Assembly: GCA_001443365.1 (NCBI GenBank)
Contig: LDXL01000001.1
Coordinates: 88,289-152,288, forward strand
DNA length: 64,000 nucleotides
Direction of reading: 5' to 3'
Source of the DNA: Thaumarchaeota archaeon CSP1-1
GTDB lineage: Archaea; Thermoproteota; Nitrososphaeria; Nitrososphaerales; Nitrosopumilaceae
The translations under genes were made by a program, and so were the position numbers. This document shows, one piece after another, positions 8,316 through 17,459 of this stretch; within the stretch, counting starts at the first letter, position 1, and each line of letters opens with the position of its first letter. The notes beneath the pieces are model-generated. The model was not told where the DNA came from. It saw only the letters and a list, made by a program, of their open reading frames with translations, and did not search any database.

Positions 8316-8450
8316 ATGCGACTCATGGTTACATGTGATAAATGTTATAATGAACATCATGATCAATGCATGGGAAAATCAGACATGTTTGATTGTGATT
8401 GCAAGTGTTTCAACCAAAACAAGGTAGAAAATCTACATGGAAATTCTTGA
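8316..8450 (+). CDS. Cys-rich mini-protein overlapping a GIY-YIG gene
   Basis: A 44-residue frame (41 residues if the second ATG at 8325 is used). It carries CDKCYNEHHDQC at about 7-18 and DCDCKCF at about 27-33, so six cysteines and two histidines in 44 residues. This suggests a metal-binding knuckle. It overlaps the start of the downstream GIY-YIG gene by 14 bases, which points to translational coupling. A TATA-like TATTTAT at 8292-8298 precedes it. I do not recognise a family. Confidence 0.55.
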   Translation: MRLMVTCDKCYNEHHDQCMGKSDMFDCDCKCFNQNKVENLHGNS

Positions 8451-8742
8451 AGAAAAGGTTCTCCTATGGCTTGAAAGTGCAAGATTTGTTAAATCCAAGC
8501 CTGGAGTGTATGTTCTTTATGATAAAAAGCTAAATGCATTATACATTGGAGAAAGTGAAAATCTTCAGAATGAATTTTCCAAGTATGTTGATACAAACTT
8601 TGAAAATAATACATGTAAACAAAAAACTCATACTTATCAAAGAACGTTTATTGAAAATCCTAAAGAACGAAAAAGACAGCTCTTAGAAGATTATAAGAAA
8701 AAACATGGAGAGTTTCCATGTTGTAATGTGAATACCGATTGA
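8437..8742 (+). CDS. Small GIY-YIG domain protein
   Basis: A 101-residue single-domain protein of the GIY-YIG nuclease superfamily. Residues about 22-42 read GVYVLYDKKLNALYIGESE: the paired GVY and YIG strands with a conserved acidic/polar residue after them, followed by NLQNEFSKYV as the first helix. A later RTFIENPKERKRQLLEDYKKKHG helix carries the glutamate region that coordinates metal in active members. The usual Arg in the first helix (NLRxR) is replaced by N-E, so activity is uncertain. The gene overlaps the Cys-rich mini-protein upstream. It may act in DNA or RNA processing or be a catalytically dead adaptor. Confidence 0.68.
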   Translation: MEILEEKVLLWLESARFVKSKPGVYVLYDKKLNALYIGESENLQNEFSKYVDTNFENNTCKQKTHTYQRTFIENPKERKRQLLEDYKKKHGEFPCCNVNTD

Positions 8743-8845
8743 AAATCAATTCAAATCTCTTCTTTGAATAACTCCAGTTATTATAGAAAAAATTTGTAAA
8801 TAATAGAACCTTTAATTATAATTTTAAAATTCTTCTAAGTGGAGT

Positions 8846-9376
8846 TTGGATTCGTTAACAACTCATCTCAAATATTATGGCATTTCGCCTTGGGAGATTG
8901 AAGTAATCTATGGTTTATTCAAAGACAGATTCCAGGTAGAACAAGAAGAATTAGAACAAGTAGAACCTGAATTTGTGAGTATGTTAAACGTACCAATTCC
9001 ACTTGCGTTTAATGAAGAATTTTTCAGATGGTTTGATTATAGAAGATGGGAAAAAGTAAAAGCAATTTTCAAAGAGATGAAGAGACGGCGTGGTAGTGGA
9101 AATGCTCTAAAAATTGATGTTAGTTTTAGTGGAAATCCAAAAATAAGATTCATGATAGATTCAGAAGATAATCAGTGGTTCAATAATGCAGTAGAAAAAA
9201 TTGATTTTGTATTAGAATTGCTTCCATATCATCTTGATCCGGAAAAATTACCAAATGACGTTACAGAAATTATTTATCAATATGATCCAGAAGCAGCTAG
9301 ATGGAGACTAAATATAGCATTTGTTAAGGAAAAAAAATTTGTTTTTACTGGAAATGGTTGGAAAATAGTTACTTGA
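8846..9376 (+). CDS. Hypothetical protein, 176 residues
   Basis: A soluble protein of unknown function. It has an N-terminal helical region (HLKYYGISPWEIEVIYGLFK) and an acidic QEELEQVEPEF segment. A basic FDYRRWEKVKAIFKEMKRRRG stretch lies at about 68-90, and the C-terminal half is beta-rich (IDVSFSGNPKIRFMIDSED and RWRLNIAFVKEKKFVF). The TTG start is supported by an AT-rich TATA-like tract centred about 26 bases upstream. Its end overlaps the convergent gene by eight bases. Confidence 0.65.
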   Translation: MDSLTTHLKYYGISPWEIEVIYGLFKDRFQVEQEELEQVEPEFVSMLNVPIPLAFNEEFFRWFDYRRWEKVKAIFKEMKRRRGSGNALKIDVSFSGNPKIRFMIDSEDNQWFNNAVEKIDFVLELLPYHLDPEKLPNDVTEIIYQYDPEAARWRLNIAFVKEKKFVFTGNGWKIVT

Positions 9377-9803
9377 GATCTTTTTCCAAGGGTTCAAGTA
9401 ATGCGTGAAATTCTTTGTATTTACTTTCTAAGAATTTCAATGATTCAAGAAGTTTTTTTGATTTTCCATACTTATAACGAATCATTTCACGGTGATGCCA
9501 AAAGTTTTTGTCACCTTCAATTGCAATAGTGGTAAAATAATCAGGCCCTTTGATGATATCTGGTACTTTTATGCTATATGGGAAAAGAAGATCTACTATA
9601 AACCATTCATCGCCATCAGGATAATCACAACCTGTCTCTACATCAAAAAAAACATGTAATAGATTTGATTGCATAAGACCATCATCTGTTATTGTGGGAT
9701 GCTTTACATTAGATTTTTTAAAATCAAGGTTTAGAAGTTCTGGTTCAAAGTATCCCTTAATAATTGATTTCCTAAATATTTTATTTACATCTGTAATATT
9801 CAA
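9369..9803 (-). CDS. Hypothetical protein, 144 residues
   Basis: A soluble protein of unknown family. Visible elements are an acidic DVETGCDYPDGDEWFIVDLLFP segment near the middle, FTTIAIEGDKNFWHHREMIRYKYG, and a C-terminal charged coiled-coil-like helix (KKLLESLKFLESKYKEFHALLEPLEKDLK region). No signal or membrane segment is present. It converges on the 8846 gene and lies about 60 bases from korB on the same strand. Confidence 0.62.
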   Translation of the reverse strand: MNITDVNKIFRKSIIKGYFEPELLNLDFKKSNVKHPTITDDGLMQSNLLHVFFDVETGCDYPDGDEWFIVDLLFPYSIKVPDIIKGPDYFTTIAIEGDKNFWHHREMIRYKYGKSKKLLESLKFLESKYKEFHALLEPLEKDLK

Positions 9804-9865
9804 TGATAACGTAAACTCTCCCTAAACTTGCTAATAATTCATTAGGTAGTAGTTTTGAGGGTTTT

Positions 9866-10831
9866 TTACACCTGTAATGAATCTAAAATTTTAGAAACGT
9901 CAGTTATAGGTTTACCATTAGAGGAAATTTTTTGTTTGGCGGGGGGATTTTCGAGATAATTAGGGATTTTATCCATCAATCTTTCAGCATATGGGGTTAT
10001 AATCTCATTTTTATAAAATATCCCAGTAGGAATTTTTGTGCCCCATTCAAGGGATTTTATTAATGCCTGGGATAGTTTTTCATTTATTTCTGATTCTTCT
10101 TCATAATGCACTATTGGATCATACCCTGTATCTTCTAATTTGTAAATCCTAGAATGTGTTTCTTTTGCAGATTCATCTGTAATGTCGGTGCCAGCATACC
10201 AATCTCTAGTATTAATGTCGTTATAGGTAGGACAAGGTTGTAAAACATCTAAAAATGAAAGTCCTTTGTGTTTTATGGCAGCTATTATGAGATCTTTTAG
10301 GTGTCTTACATCATATGAATAACCACGTGCTACAAATGTAAACCCGCTTGCTACTGCCAATCCAATTGGATTTACATTGTAATTTGTGTTAGGGGATGGT
10401 AACGACTTGGTTTTCTCTCCTAATCTAAGAGTTGGAGAAGCTTGTCCTTTAGTTAGACCGTATACACCGTTATTAAAAATAATGTATGTCATATTGATGT
10501 TTCTACGTCCAGCAGCTACAAAATGACCTGCTCCAATTCCCAAACCATCTCCATCTCCTCCGGCAGCTACGATAGTCATTTCTGGATTAGATATTGCAGC
10601 ACCTTGTGCAAAAGTCAAAACTCGTCCATGTAAGGTATGAATTCCAAATGTGTGTATGAAATGCGAAGTTTTACCAGAGCATCCAATCCCAGAAAAAATT
10701 GCGGCTTTATGTCTAGGAATGTTCATTTCTGCTAACGCCATTTGGATTGCATTTACAATTCCAAAATCACCACAACCTGGACACCAGTCGTTATGAACTT
10801 CAGTTTTGTAGTCAGAAAGTTTAAGCGCCAT
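9866..10831 (-). CDS. korB: 2-oxoacid:ferredoxin oxidoreductase beta subunit
   Basis: Thiamine-pyrophosphate subunit that, with the alpha-gamma chain, interconverts a 2-oxoacid plus CoA and acyl-CoA plus CO2 using ferredoxin, 321 residues. It shows WCPGCG (Cys17, Cys20) and GCSGK (Cys51) plus a later QPCPTYN cysteine, the four ligands of the single 4Fe-4S cluster in short beta subunits. The TPP/Mg site is GDGDGLGIG (92-100) followed by NN about 30 residues on. The start overlaps the alpha gene by 11 bases. Pyruvate or 2-oxoglutarate is the likely substrate; the sequence does not settle which. Confidence 0.92.
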   Translation of the reverse strand: MALKLSDYKTEVHNDWCPGCGDFGIVNAIQMALAEMNIPRHKAAIFSGIGCSGKTSHFIHTFGIHTLHGRVLTFAQGAAISNPEMTIVAAGGDGDGLGIGAGHFVAAGRRNINMTYIIFNNGVYGLTKGQASPTLRLGEKTKSLPSPNTNYNVNPIGLAVASGFTFVARGYSYDVRHLKDLIIAAIKHKGLSFLDVLQPCPTYNDINTRDWYAGTDITDESAKETHSRIYKLEDTGYDPIVHYEEESEINEKLSQALIKSLEWGTKIPTGIFYKNEIITPYAERLMDKIPNYLENPPAKQKISSNGKPITDVSKILDSLQV

Positions 10832-12731
10832 GCGTCAAAATCTCCCGTTTCTTTGCCTTGTTCCCTAAAATCTTTTTTAAAGAATCATAAATCTCAGTAC
10901 TAGTCATGGATCTACCAGTATATTTTAAGATAAAATAATCAACATCTCTTCCTAAATTTTGTTTAAACAAAATTCCAAGCTGACCAGTATGATTTGCCTC
11001 TACATCGATGATTGTTTTTACATCTTTTAGAAGAGATTTAACATACTCAGTTGGGAATGGATGTAATAGCTTTATTTGGATGAAACCGACGTTAATGTTT
11101 TCCTTTTTTAGCATATCTATTGCATCAAGAATTGGTCCTTTTGTAGAACCCCAACTAATTATACAATGATCAGCCATTCCGAATGATACAACCTGATCCT
11201 CCTTAGGAATTTGGTTAAGAATTAGGTCAAATCTTGAGAGGCGTTTATCCATCATCTGAATTCTCATATAAGGATCTTCAGAAATGTGTCCATATTCATC
11301 ACTTTCATCACCAGTATTCCAGAATATCCCATCCTCTAGACCAAGTTTAGATCTTGGGGATATTCCATCTGATGTTTGTTCAAATCTCTTGTAGGGTTTT
11401 TGTTTTATCTTATCTAGTAACTTTCCTCTATCTATAGTGACTTTCTCAGGATCAAATCTTTTACAAGTTATAACAGAGCTTGCAATGAATTTGTCTAACA
11501 GATGAATTACGGGCACTTGAAAAATGTCTGCAAAATTGAAGCATTTACCAGTATCATAAAAACTCTCTTCTATAGCGCCAGAAGCATAAACGATACGAGG
11601 AAATTCTCCATGTCCAGCGTTAATTGCAAATAATAAATCATCCTGACCATGTCTTGTTGGAAGACCAGTAGACGGTCCACTTCTTTGATAGTTAGTAATA
11701 ACTACAGGAACTTCGTTTATTCCTGCCCATCCTAATGCTTCAGCCATCAGTGAAAAACCTGGGCCGGATGTACAAGTAGAAGAACGTGTGCCAGTAAGTG
11801 CGCCTCCAATCATCATACCGATTGCTGAAATCTCATCTTCAGTTTGTACGACTACAGTAGAACCTGGCCTATCTTCTTTTACATTTAGAATTTCATTTGA
11901 TTCTAAGTAGACACTTTCGTCTGATGCAGGGGTAATTGGATAATATGGTTGAAACCGACAACCACATACCATTTTTCCTATTGCTGTTCCCTGATGTCCC
12001 TGTACTAAGATGGTGTTTGGTTCTTTGGAAACAGAGTTTGGCGAGAAATTTATTTTATCAAATTTAGCAGTCGCATAATTGTATGCATAGTTTGCTACTT
12101 GTTTGTTTATTTCAGCAACCTTTGGTTTTTTTGAGAATATGGATTCAATAGAATCTAAAAGAGGTTTAGAATCTAGGCCGAGAATTCCCAGGGATAGAGA
12201 AACTCCTATCACATTGAACATTCTTATCATTCCTTTTAGTTTTGGATTATTGGTATCCTCTGCGAGTTTAGATAGTATTTCTCTAAAGGATACAGGGAGA
12301 AGCGTTACACCTCGTTCTTTTGCAGTTTCTAAAATTCCCTTTATAGAAAATTCCTTGTTTTTTGATTCTAGGTATTTTTCCAATCGTGATTTGAAATAAA
12401 TATCCAGAGTATGCACTTCATCAATTTTAGTCTCCTCCAAATCAGAATCATAAATTATTGCTCCACCTTCAACAACCTCGTCTGCATGACGAAAAATTGT
12501 CTCTCCATCAAATGCAACCATTAGATGTACATCATTTACATTAGAATGAATTTTTTTATCAGAAATTCTTACTGCAAAATAACTATGTTCGCCTTTGATA
12601 TTAGAATAAAATTCTCTCTTGCCAAAAACTTGATAACCAATTCCTGCGCATACTTTTGAGAAAATATTGGCCCCGGATTCAACACCACTACCTTGAGGTC
12701 CACCAATTAACCATGTAAGATCTGTATTCAT
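10821..12731 (-). CDS. korA: 2-oxoacid:ferredoxin oxidoreductase, fused gamma-alpha subunit
   Basis: A 636-residue chain. The N-terminal gamma domain (about 1-200) begins [20 protein letters not shown]. The alpha domain (about 235-636) carries the catalytic [10 protein letters not shown] motif near residue 265 and [21 protein letters not shown] after it. This gamma-alpha fusion with a separate beta subunit is the two-subunit form common in Sulfolobus-like and thaumarchaeal genomes. It is the first gene of a two-gene operon with korB. In a carbon-fixing ammonia oxidiser the complex would feed 2-oxoglutarate or pyruvate synthesis, which is inference. Confidence 0.93.
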   Translation of the reverse strand: MNTDLTWLIGGPQGSGVESGANIFSKVCAGIGYQVFGKREFYSNIKGEHSYFAVRISDKKIHSNVNDVHLMVAFDGETIFRHADEVVEGGAIIYDSDLEETKIDEVHTLDIYFKSRLEKYLESKNKEFSIKGILETAKERGVTLLPVSFREILSKLAEDTNNPKLKGMIRMFNVIGVSLSLGILGLDSKPLLDSIESIFSKKPKVAEINKQVANYAYNYATAKFDKINFSPNSVSKEPNTILVQGHQGTAIGKMVCGCRFQPYYPITPASDESVYLESNEILNVKEDRPGSTVVVQTEDEISAIGMMIGGALTGTRSSTCTSGPGFSLMAEALGWAGINEVPVVITNYQRSGPSTGLPTRHGQDDLLFAINAGHGEFPRIVYASGAIEESFYDTGKCFNFADIFQVPVIHLLDKFIASSVITCKRFDPEKVTIDRGKLLDKIKQKPYKRFEQTSDGISPRSKLGLEDGIFWNTGDESDEYGHISEDPYMRIQMMDKRLSRFDLILNQIPKEDQVVSFGMADHCIISWGSTKGPILDAIDMLKKENINVGFIQIKLLHPFPTEYVKSLLKDVKTIIDVEANHTGQLGILFKQNLGRDVDYFILKYTGRSMTSTEIYDSLKKILGNKAKKREILTHGA

Positions 12732-12781
12732 GTTTACTTTGAACTATCAGTGGTTATTAATAACGTGATTACCAAATTAAG

Positions 12782-12928
12782 CTAACCACCAGTTGCAGCA
12801 TCAAATAAAGCGCACTCACATTTGTCACGTTCTCCACAATATGGACACACACAAACACATTTCTCTATAGAGTTCCCACATTCAATACATATAGCAAATT
12901 CTTCATTATTTTTAGTATCTGAACCCAT
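12782..12928 (-). CDS. Small Cys-rich zinc-ribbon protein, 48 residues
   Basis: A short minus-strand frame with eight cysteines: CIEC (14-17), then CVCVCPYC (24-31), then CEC (37-39). The arrangement allows at least one Cys4 zinc-ribbon and perhaps two sites. The N-terminus is acidic (SDTKNNEEF) and no membrane segment is present. It diverges from the 2-hydroxyacid dehydrogenase gene. Both genes are spaced about 26 bases from a shared TATA element, which supports the start. Family unknown. Confidence 0.65.
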   Translation of the reverse strand: MGSDTKNNEEFAICIECGNSIEKCVCVCPYCGERDKCECALFDAATGG

Positions 12929-12945
12929 AGCTTTCCTAAAACAAG

Positions 12946-12956
12946 ATCTTATAAAT
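12946..12956. promoter_or_regulatory. Shared bidirectional TATA element
   Basis: The sequence CTTATAAAT (12948-12956) reads ATTTATAAG on the other strand, so it resembles a TATA box in both directions. Its centre is about 26 bases from the plus-strand TTG at 12979 and from the minus-strand ATG at 12928. One element could therefore drive two leaderless transcripts. Confidence 0.5.
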
Positions 12957-12978
12957 GGTTTAAGGTATTTTATTTACT

Positions 12979-13962
12979 TTGTTGAGAAGAGGTAGATCTA
13001 AAAAATTGCGAGTTTTGCTAACCCGTACTCTACAAGATTTTGCTGTTAAAGAATTACAAAGGCATTACAAAATTGAGATTCATTCTGGCCCTTTCCCTAT
13101 GCCTAAGAAAAAATTGCTATTAAAAATTAAAGAACAAGATGGATTGATTTGCTTTCCTTATGACAACATCGATAAGGAGGTAATCCAGGCTGGAACTAAA
13201 CTAAAAACAATTAGTGCATTTAGTGTTGGATACGACCAAATCGATTCAAAATATGCAAAAAAAAGGAAAATCAAAATTGGTTATACTCCAAATGTTCTTA
13301 CAGTTGCAACAGCAGATCTTACCATTACATTGATTCTTGATTTACTTCGCAGAGTAACTGAGGGAGATCGTCTTATTCGCGAAGGAAAATGGAAAGAGGT
13401 CTTTGGTGCTGATACCTATGTAGGTGAAGAGGTGGATGGAAAAACATTGGGGATTCTAGGATTTGGCAGAATAGGAAAGGCTGTAGCCAAGAAGGCTCAA
13501 ACCTTTGGAATTAAAGTGATATATCATAACCGAAATCGTCTTCCTTTAAGGCAAGAAAAGGCTCTCAGAGTAAGATTTGCAACTCTAAATGAGTTATTTT
13601 CAAAAAGTGATATTGTTTCTATTCACGTTCCTTATTCTGCTGAAACCCATGAACTAGTCAACAAGTCTTTGATAAAGAGAATGAAAAAAAGGGCATACCT
13701 TGTTAATACAGCAAGGGGTAAGATAATAAAGGAACGCGATTTAATATTTGCACTAAAAAGAAAAATCATTGCTGGAGCTGCACTAGATGTATTTTATCAT
13801 GAACCTATTGGGAAAAATCATCAATTTGCAAAAATGCAAAATGTTGTTTTATCGCCACACATAGGAAGCTCCTCAATTGTAACAAGAGCAAAGATGGCAG
13901 AGATCACAGTTGAAAATTTAAAGCTTGGACTAGCAGGAAAAAAACCGATTTATTCAGTTTGA
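12979..13962 (+). CDS. D-isomer-specific 2-hydroxyacid dehydrogenase
   Basis: NAD(P)-dependent dehydrogenase of the glyoxylate/hydroxypyruvate/phosphoglycerate family, 327 residues, complete. The Rossmann motif GILGFGRIG lies at about 157-165. The catalytic triad residues are Arg in VNTARGK (about 246), Glu in FYHEP (about 275) and His in SPHIGSSS (about 294). There is no C-terminal ACT domain, so it is not the full serine-pathway SerA form. The TTG start fits a leaderless transcript from the shared TATA element. The exact 2-oxoacid substrate is unknown. Confidence 0.88.
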   Translation: MLRRGRSKKLRVLLTRTLQDFAVKELQRHYKIEIHSGPFPMPKKKLLLKIKEQDGLICFPYDNIDKEVIQAGTKLKTISAFSVGYDQIDSKYAKKRKIKIGYTPNVLTVATADLTITLILDLLRRVTEGDRLIREGKWKEVFGADTYVGEEVDGKTLGILGFGRIGKAVAKKAQTFGIKVIYHNRNRLPLRQEKALRVRFATLNELFSKSDIVSIHVPYSAETHELVNKSLIKRMKKRAYLVNTARGKIIKERDLIFALKRKIIAGAALDVFYHEPIGKNHQFAKMQNVVLSPHIGSSSIVTRAKMAEITVENLKLGLAGKKPIYSV

Positions 13963-14352
13963 TAATTCATGAACAAATTTTATAGTTTGCTGAGAACCAT
14001 ATTTTTGAAATAAGTCATCGTAAAGTTTTTTTCTTGTTGAATTAAGATTCATTTCTTTGTCATACATTTTTGCAAATACAGTAGAAAATTGTTTTTCTCC
14101 GTTTTTATCAAAGAACCTTATACTATAGCTCATTCTGTCTGTTTTTTGTTCTTTGATAAATCTAGCTTCAGAAATAGTGCTTGAATCAATATGCGTATGG
14201 CATGGATCATCGTTATCACCAATAGTGATCCATTTATCTTTCTGACGAATATTGAGTGAATTACTTTTCATTTCAATTATTGCTCCTTCAGATCTTACAA
14301 TTATTAGAATGTCATCAATCTTGATTATGTCTGAAAGAAGTTCTTTGAGCAT
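13954..14352 (-). CDS. Conserved hypothetical protein, possibly ChuX/HutX-like
   Basis: A 132-residue soluble protein. The pattern of a CHTHIDSSTISEARFI strand, a RMSYSIRFFDKNGE strand and a VFAKMYDKE segment resembles half of the haem-utilisation ChuX/HutX fold, but I cannot confirm haem-binding residues. The C-terminal helix ends KYGSQQTIKFVHELSN. It overlaps the end of the convergent dehydrogenase by nine bases. Treat the family link as a guess. Confidence 0.55.
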   Translation of the reverse strand: MLKELLSDIIKIDDILIIVRSEGAIIEMKSNSLNIRQKDKWITIGDNDDPCHTHIDSSTISEARFIKEQKTDRMSYSIRFFDKNGEKQFSTVFAKMYDKEMNLNSTRKKLYDDLFQKYGSQQTIKFVHELSN

Positions 14353-14409
14353 ATGATTACATTCTAAACTAATGTAAATAAACTGATGTTAGTTTTTTCT
14401 TCGTTGTTT

Positions 14410-14745
14410 TTATCGTTTTTTTGATTTTTTCTTTATGGTTTTTGGTTTTAAACTTTTTAGTTCTTTTTCTAATCTTTTTACATATAGTTCCAAGGATGCC
14501 CCCCAAAGTAAAACTGAACTAAATGCATTACGACTTGCAACCAAATTATATGCAATTTTGTCAGCATCTAGAGGAATATCTTTTCCTAAAAGCTCAGTAG
14601 ATTCTTCAGTTTCTTTTCTAAATGCTTGAATTGCTTCTTTAAATTCATCTAATGAAATTTTTTCAGATGTTTTTTTCCATCTTTCAAACATTTCAGAATT
14701 TTCATCAATTCTTTTTGCTAGCTCCTCCTCTGGCCTCATGCCCAA
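14410..14745 (-). CDS. Hypothetical helical protein with basic tail
   Basis: A 111-residue, almost entirely helical, highly charged protein. Heptad-like acidic and basic stretches run through residues 1-60 (EELAKRIDENSEMFERWKK), a short helix AYNLVASRNAFSSVLLWGASLELY follows at about 66-89, and it ends in a lysine-rich KTIKKKSKKR tail. It could be a coiled-coil adaptor, and the tail suggests contact with nucleic acid or membrane phosphates. No family is recognised. Confidence 0.6.
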   Translation of the reverse strand: MGMRPEEELAKRIDENSEMFERWKKTSEKISLDEFKEAIQAFRKETEESTELLGKDIPLDADKIAYNLVASRNAFSSVLLWGASLELYVKRLEKELKSLKPKTIKKKSKKR

Positions 14746-14822
14746 AAATCATAGATTAATTAGATATTTACAAGTTTCTTGGAAAACCTAATTTAAGGCA
14801 CATTAGCCTCAGATGTTTTAAA

Positions 14823-15086
14823 TTATAATTGAATTAAATCGTCTGGGTCTGAACGTACACAATCTGTACCAACCGCCTTGAGTTCGGAGAATTTTATTTT
14901 TCCTTGTGGTATCTTCCCTGCTTGTTGAAGAATTACTAATTTTTCTGATATTCTATCTTTGTGATTTTTACAAGTTACTCCAACCATATATTCATCATTT
15001 GTTTCAACTACAGATATCACAAACTCTGGAGGGTTTACACAGTCCTTGCCTTTTTCTTTTATAGAACAACGATCTGGTAGCAACAT
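14823..15086 (-). CDS. Hypothetical protein with Cys pairs, 87 residues
   Basis: A small soluble protein. Cysteines sit in DRCSIKEKGKDC (7 and 16), VTCKNH and TDC, and could form one metal site or a disulphide. The central strands EFVISVVETNDEYMVGVTC look like a small beta sheet. No membrane segment is present. It diverges from the CBS-domain gene across about 100 bases. The family is not recognised. Confidence 0.6.
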   Translation of the reverse strand: MLLPDRCSIKEKGKDCVNPPEFVISVVETNDEYMVGVTCKNHKDRISEKLVILQQAGKIPQGKIKFSELKAVGTDCVRSDPDDLIQL

Positions 15087-15192
15087 ACCAAATCTGTTTT
15101 AAGATGATATTAAGCTTCATTACCTAAGAACCAACAGTGAAAATCATAACTGTTTTTAATTATTGTGGAATTAAATTGAATATAGGAGCCAC

Positions 15193-16014
15193 ATGGTAAA
15201 ACAACCGATTTCTAATTTATCACTTGATGAGCTACTACCTGATTCACTAACCTCCACTCTTTGTGTCAATATAGAAAAAGGAACAAAAATCTGGGTTGTT
15301 ACTGGAATGCTTGTTCAGTATTTAGAATCATTTACTGATACAGTTGTTGTGCGAGATAAGGACAAACCTGTAGGAATTGCAGGGGGGAAACATGTTATTC
15401 AAAAACTTGTTGACAATCCAACTTCGGATTTGTTTGATAATACAAATGTTGAAGATATCATGACGACAAAGTTCATAAAAATTTCAAAACGAACTAAACT
15501 TAGAGAATTATTAGATTTTTGGAAACAAACAAGAATTGCATTTGCCATTATTCCAAATGAGTTTTCTGATTATTCTGAATTATCAGCTAGAAAATTACTG
15601 GAAATAGGAATGCGTTGTAAAACAGATGTTTCAGTTTGTGATCTTCCAGAAAAAAAACTGGTGACATTTACCAAAGACTTTACCATAGGGAACATTATCA
15701 ATTCAATGCTTGAACATGGAACAAGGAGGTTGCTTCTTGAAGGTACAACAAAATTCATCAATGATCGCATAATTTTAGAAAAAATTGCTGGTGACTTGAA
15801 ATACCTTCGAGGAACTGATAATTTTTTGAATATTCCAGTAAGTGATTTCCCATTTGGTGAGGCAAAAGAGATTTCAGAAGATCTTCCAATTTCTGAAGTA
15901 TCAAAACTCCTGTACAAAATGGAACATCCTTACATAGTATATGGGAAACGGGTAGTAAGTCCATGGGATATTTGCCTTTGTTTGCTATCAGATAAATTGA
16001 CAGAATACGAATAG
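15193..16014 (+). CDS. CBS-domain protein
   Basis: A 273-residue protein built from CBS-like repeats, the nucleotide-sensing modules that bind adenosyl ligands. The first pair includes VVVRDKDKPVGIAGGKHV (about 55-72) and VEDIMTTKFIKISKRTKLREL (about 90-110). The second half includes MLEHGTRRLLLEG and a degenerate last repeat (VSKLLYKMEHPYIVYGKRV). No catalytic domain is fused, so it is a stand-alone regulator. An AT-rich promoter tract lies about 30 bases upstream. Its target is unknown. Confidence 0.78.
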   Translation: MVKQPISNLSLDELLPDSLTSTLCVNIEKGTKIWVVTGMLVQYLESFTDTVVVRDKDKPVGIAGGKHVIQKLVDNPTSDLFDNTNVEDIMTTKFIKISKRTKLRELLDFWKQTRIAFAIIPNEFSDYSELSARKLLEIGMRCKTDVSVCDLPEKKLVTFTKDFTIGNIINSMLEHGTRRLLLEGTTKFINDRIILEKIAGDLKYLRGTDNFLNIPVSDFPFGEAKEISEDLPISEVSKLLYKMEHPYIVYGKRVVSPWDICLCLLSDKLTEYE

Positions 16015-16045
16015 GCCTTAAGATGTTTAAAGAATTGTAATAATG

Positions 16046-17365
16046 CTAATTTTCAATTACAATATCTTCAAATTTCCAAAATGATTCCTTAGGTTTTTGA
16101 ATATAATCAAGAATCCCTTTTTCCTGCAACTGTCTTACAATAAAGGCCGAATATGCAGGAGCACCGGTTGCTCCAGGTGAATTGTAATTAATTATATGAA
16201 ATGAATTTTTTCCGTTAAGTTCTAAGATATCTGACATAAACGTCCCTTTTGGAGTAATAATTGGTGTCCTTATTCCAGCAGTACCATGTTCTGAAAAATA
16301 TTCAGGTCTTATGGAAGGAATAAACTGTTGAACTCTGTATACCATCGCTGATTTTGAAACCGAACTCAAAAATTCCTTTGAGATTAATTTTAAAAAAGAA
16401 CGATTTGTAAAAAGTTTCATTACATTTCCGCTAAAGATTTCACGGATTTTAGATACAGCCTGGGTTAATTCACCAGTATATCCTTCATAGGTTTCAGGAG
16501 TCATTACAGGAACTGCATTTGGTCCAATTTCCGTCCTTCCGTCTGCTCGTTTGATCCAATGAGGGTCTAAGAATGGAAATTCGGAAAACCTTGCTACAGA
16601 GTAAACGTTAGTTTTAACCAAATCTGCATATTTTTTGTCAGCTACCCAATATTCTCCACGAAAATGTAGATCATTATATTGTAATGCCAAACCGAATTTT
16701 TTTGCGATGTCAAGTGAATTACCACCACTACAGTTTATGATAAATTTTGAAACAAGAGTTGAATTGTCAGAAAATGTTAGTTTTACTTCTGAATTTTCTT
16801 CTACGTCTTTTACATGATGATTGAATAGAAACTTTGTTCCATTTTTTTCGGATTCTTTTTGGAGTTCTTTTGTAAAAATTCCATAATCAGTTGATACATC
16901 ACGCTTACAAAAAAGACCTGAATAAGCTTTGAGATTTGGTTCTTTTTTTGTTAATTCTTTTGAATCAAGTAGTTCTAGCTGTCCCTCGGGAATTCCATTT
17001 TCTGCTCCCCATTTTAGATACTTTTCAAGAGTTTTGTGTTGTGGCTCTTTGATAGCTACCTCAATAGTTCCTACCTCACTCCATGGTAGATTTTTCTTTT
17101 TTGCTAGTATTTCCCATAAATCATGTGATATTAGTGAAGAGATTGCAGATACCTTCCTTTTTTTTGGATCAAGATAAAATGGTGCATGAACAACACCAGT
17201 GTTTCTACTGCTTGTATGCTTAGCGACAGTATTTTCCTTTTCAATTACACATACTTTGATATCATAAAGTGTTGATAACCAATATGAGATAGTGGTTCCA
17301 AGAATTCCCCCTCCAATTATTGCAATATCATATTTTTCCAATGAATTACTTTGAAGTACATACAA
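16046..17365 (-). CDS. FAD-dependent oxidoreductase, L-2-hydroxyglutarate oxidase-like
   Basis: A 439-residue flavoprotein of the DAO superfamily. The dinucleotide-binding motif IAIIGGGILGTTISYWL lies at about 14-30, followed by the FAD-ribose acidic residue in VCVIEKE. The segment HTSSRNTGVVHAPFYLDP matches the substrate-side loop of L-2-hydroxyglutarate oxidases and related dehydrogenases, and the C-terminal NYNSPGATGAPAYSAFIV is the usual FAD-closing glycine motif. No signal peptide is present. It may oxidise L-2-hydroxyglutarate or another 2-hydroxyacid and pass electrons to a quinone, which is inference. Confidence 0.8.
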   Translation of the reverse strand: MYVLQSNSLEKYDIAIIGGGILGTTISYWLSTLYDIKVCVIEKENTVAKHTSSRNTGVVHAPFYLDPKKRKVSAISSLISHDLWEILAKKKNLPWSEVGTIEVAIKEPQHKTLEKYLKWGAENGIPEGQLELLDSKELTKKEPNLKAYSGLFCKRDVSTDYGIFTKELQKESEKNGTKFLFNHHVKDVEENSEVKLTFSDNSTLVSKFIINCSGGNSLDIAKKFGLALQYNDLHFRGEYWVADKKYADLVKTNVYSVARFSEFPFLDPHWIKRADGRTEIGPNAVPVMTPETYEGYTGELTQAVSKIREIFSGNVMKLFTNRSFLKLISKEFLSSVSKSAMVYRVQQFIPSIRPEYFSEHGTAGIRTPIITPKGTFMSDILELNGKNSFHIINYNSPGATGAPAYSAFIVRQLQEKGILDYIQKPKESFWKFEDIVIEN

Positions 17366-17430
17366 TTAATTGATTTTGAAAAAGCGGAAAGAGAGTTAGA
17401 ATATTAGTTAAAATCCATACGTAAATTATG

Positions 17431-17437
17431 ATATATA
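17431..17437 (+). promoter_or_regulatory. TATA box of the 17460 gene
   Basis: ATATATA is centred 26 bases before the ATG at 17460, so the small gene downstream is probably expressed as a leaderless mRNA. Confidence 0.55.
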
Positions 17438-17459
17438 CTAGAACAAATCAGACTTTTGC

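Noticed and set aside
7315..9803. A toxin-antitoxin or phage-defence island
   Set aside because: Only one antitoxin-like chain and one GIY-YIG domain are seen, with no toxin, integrase or helicase. The evidence is too thin.
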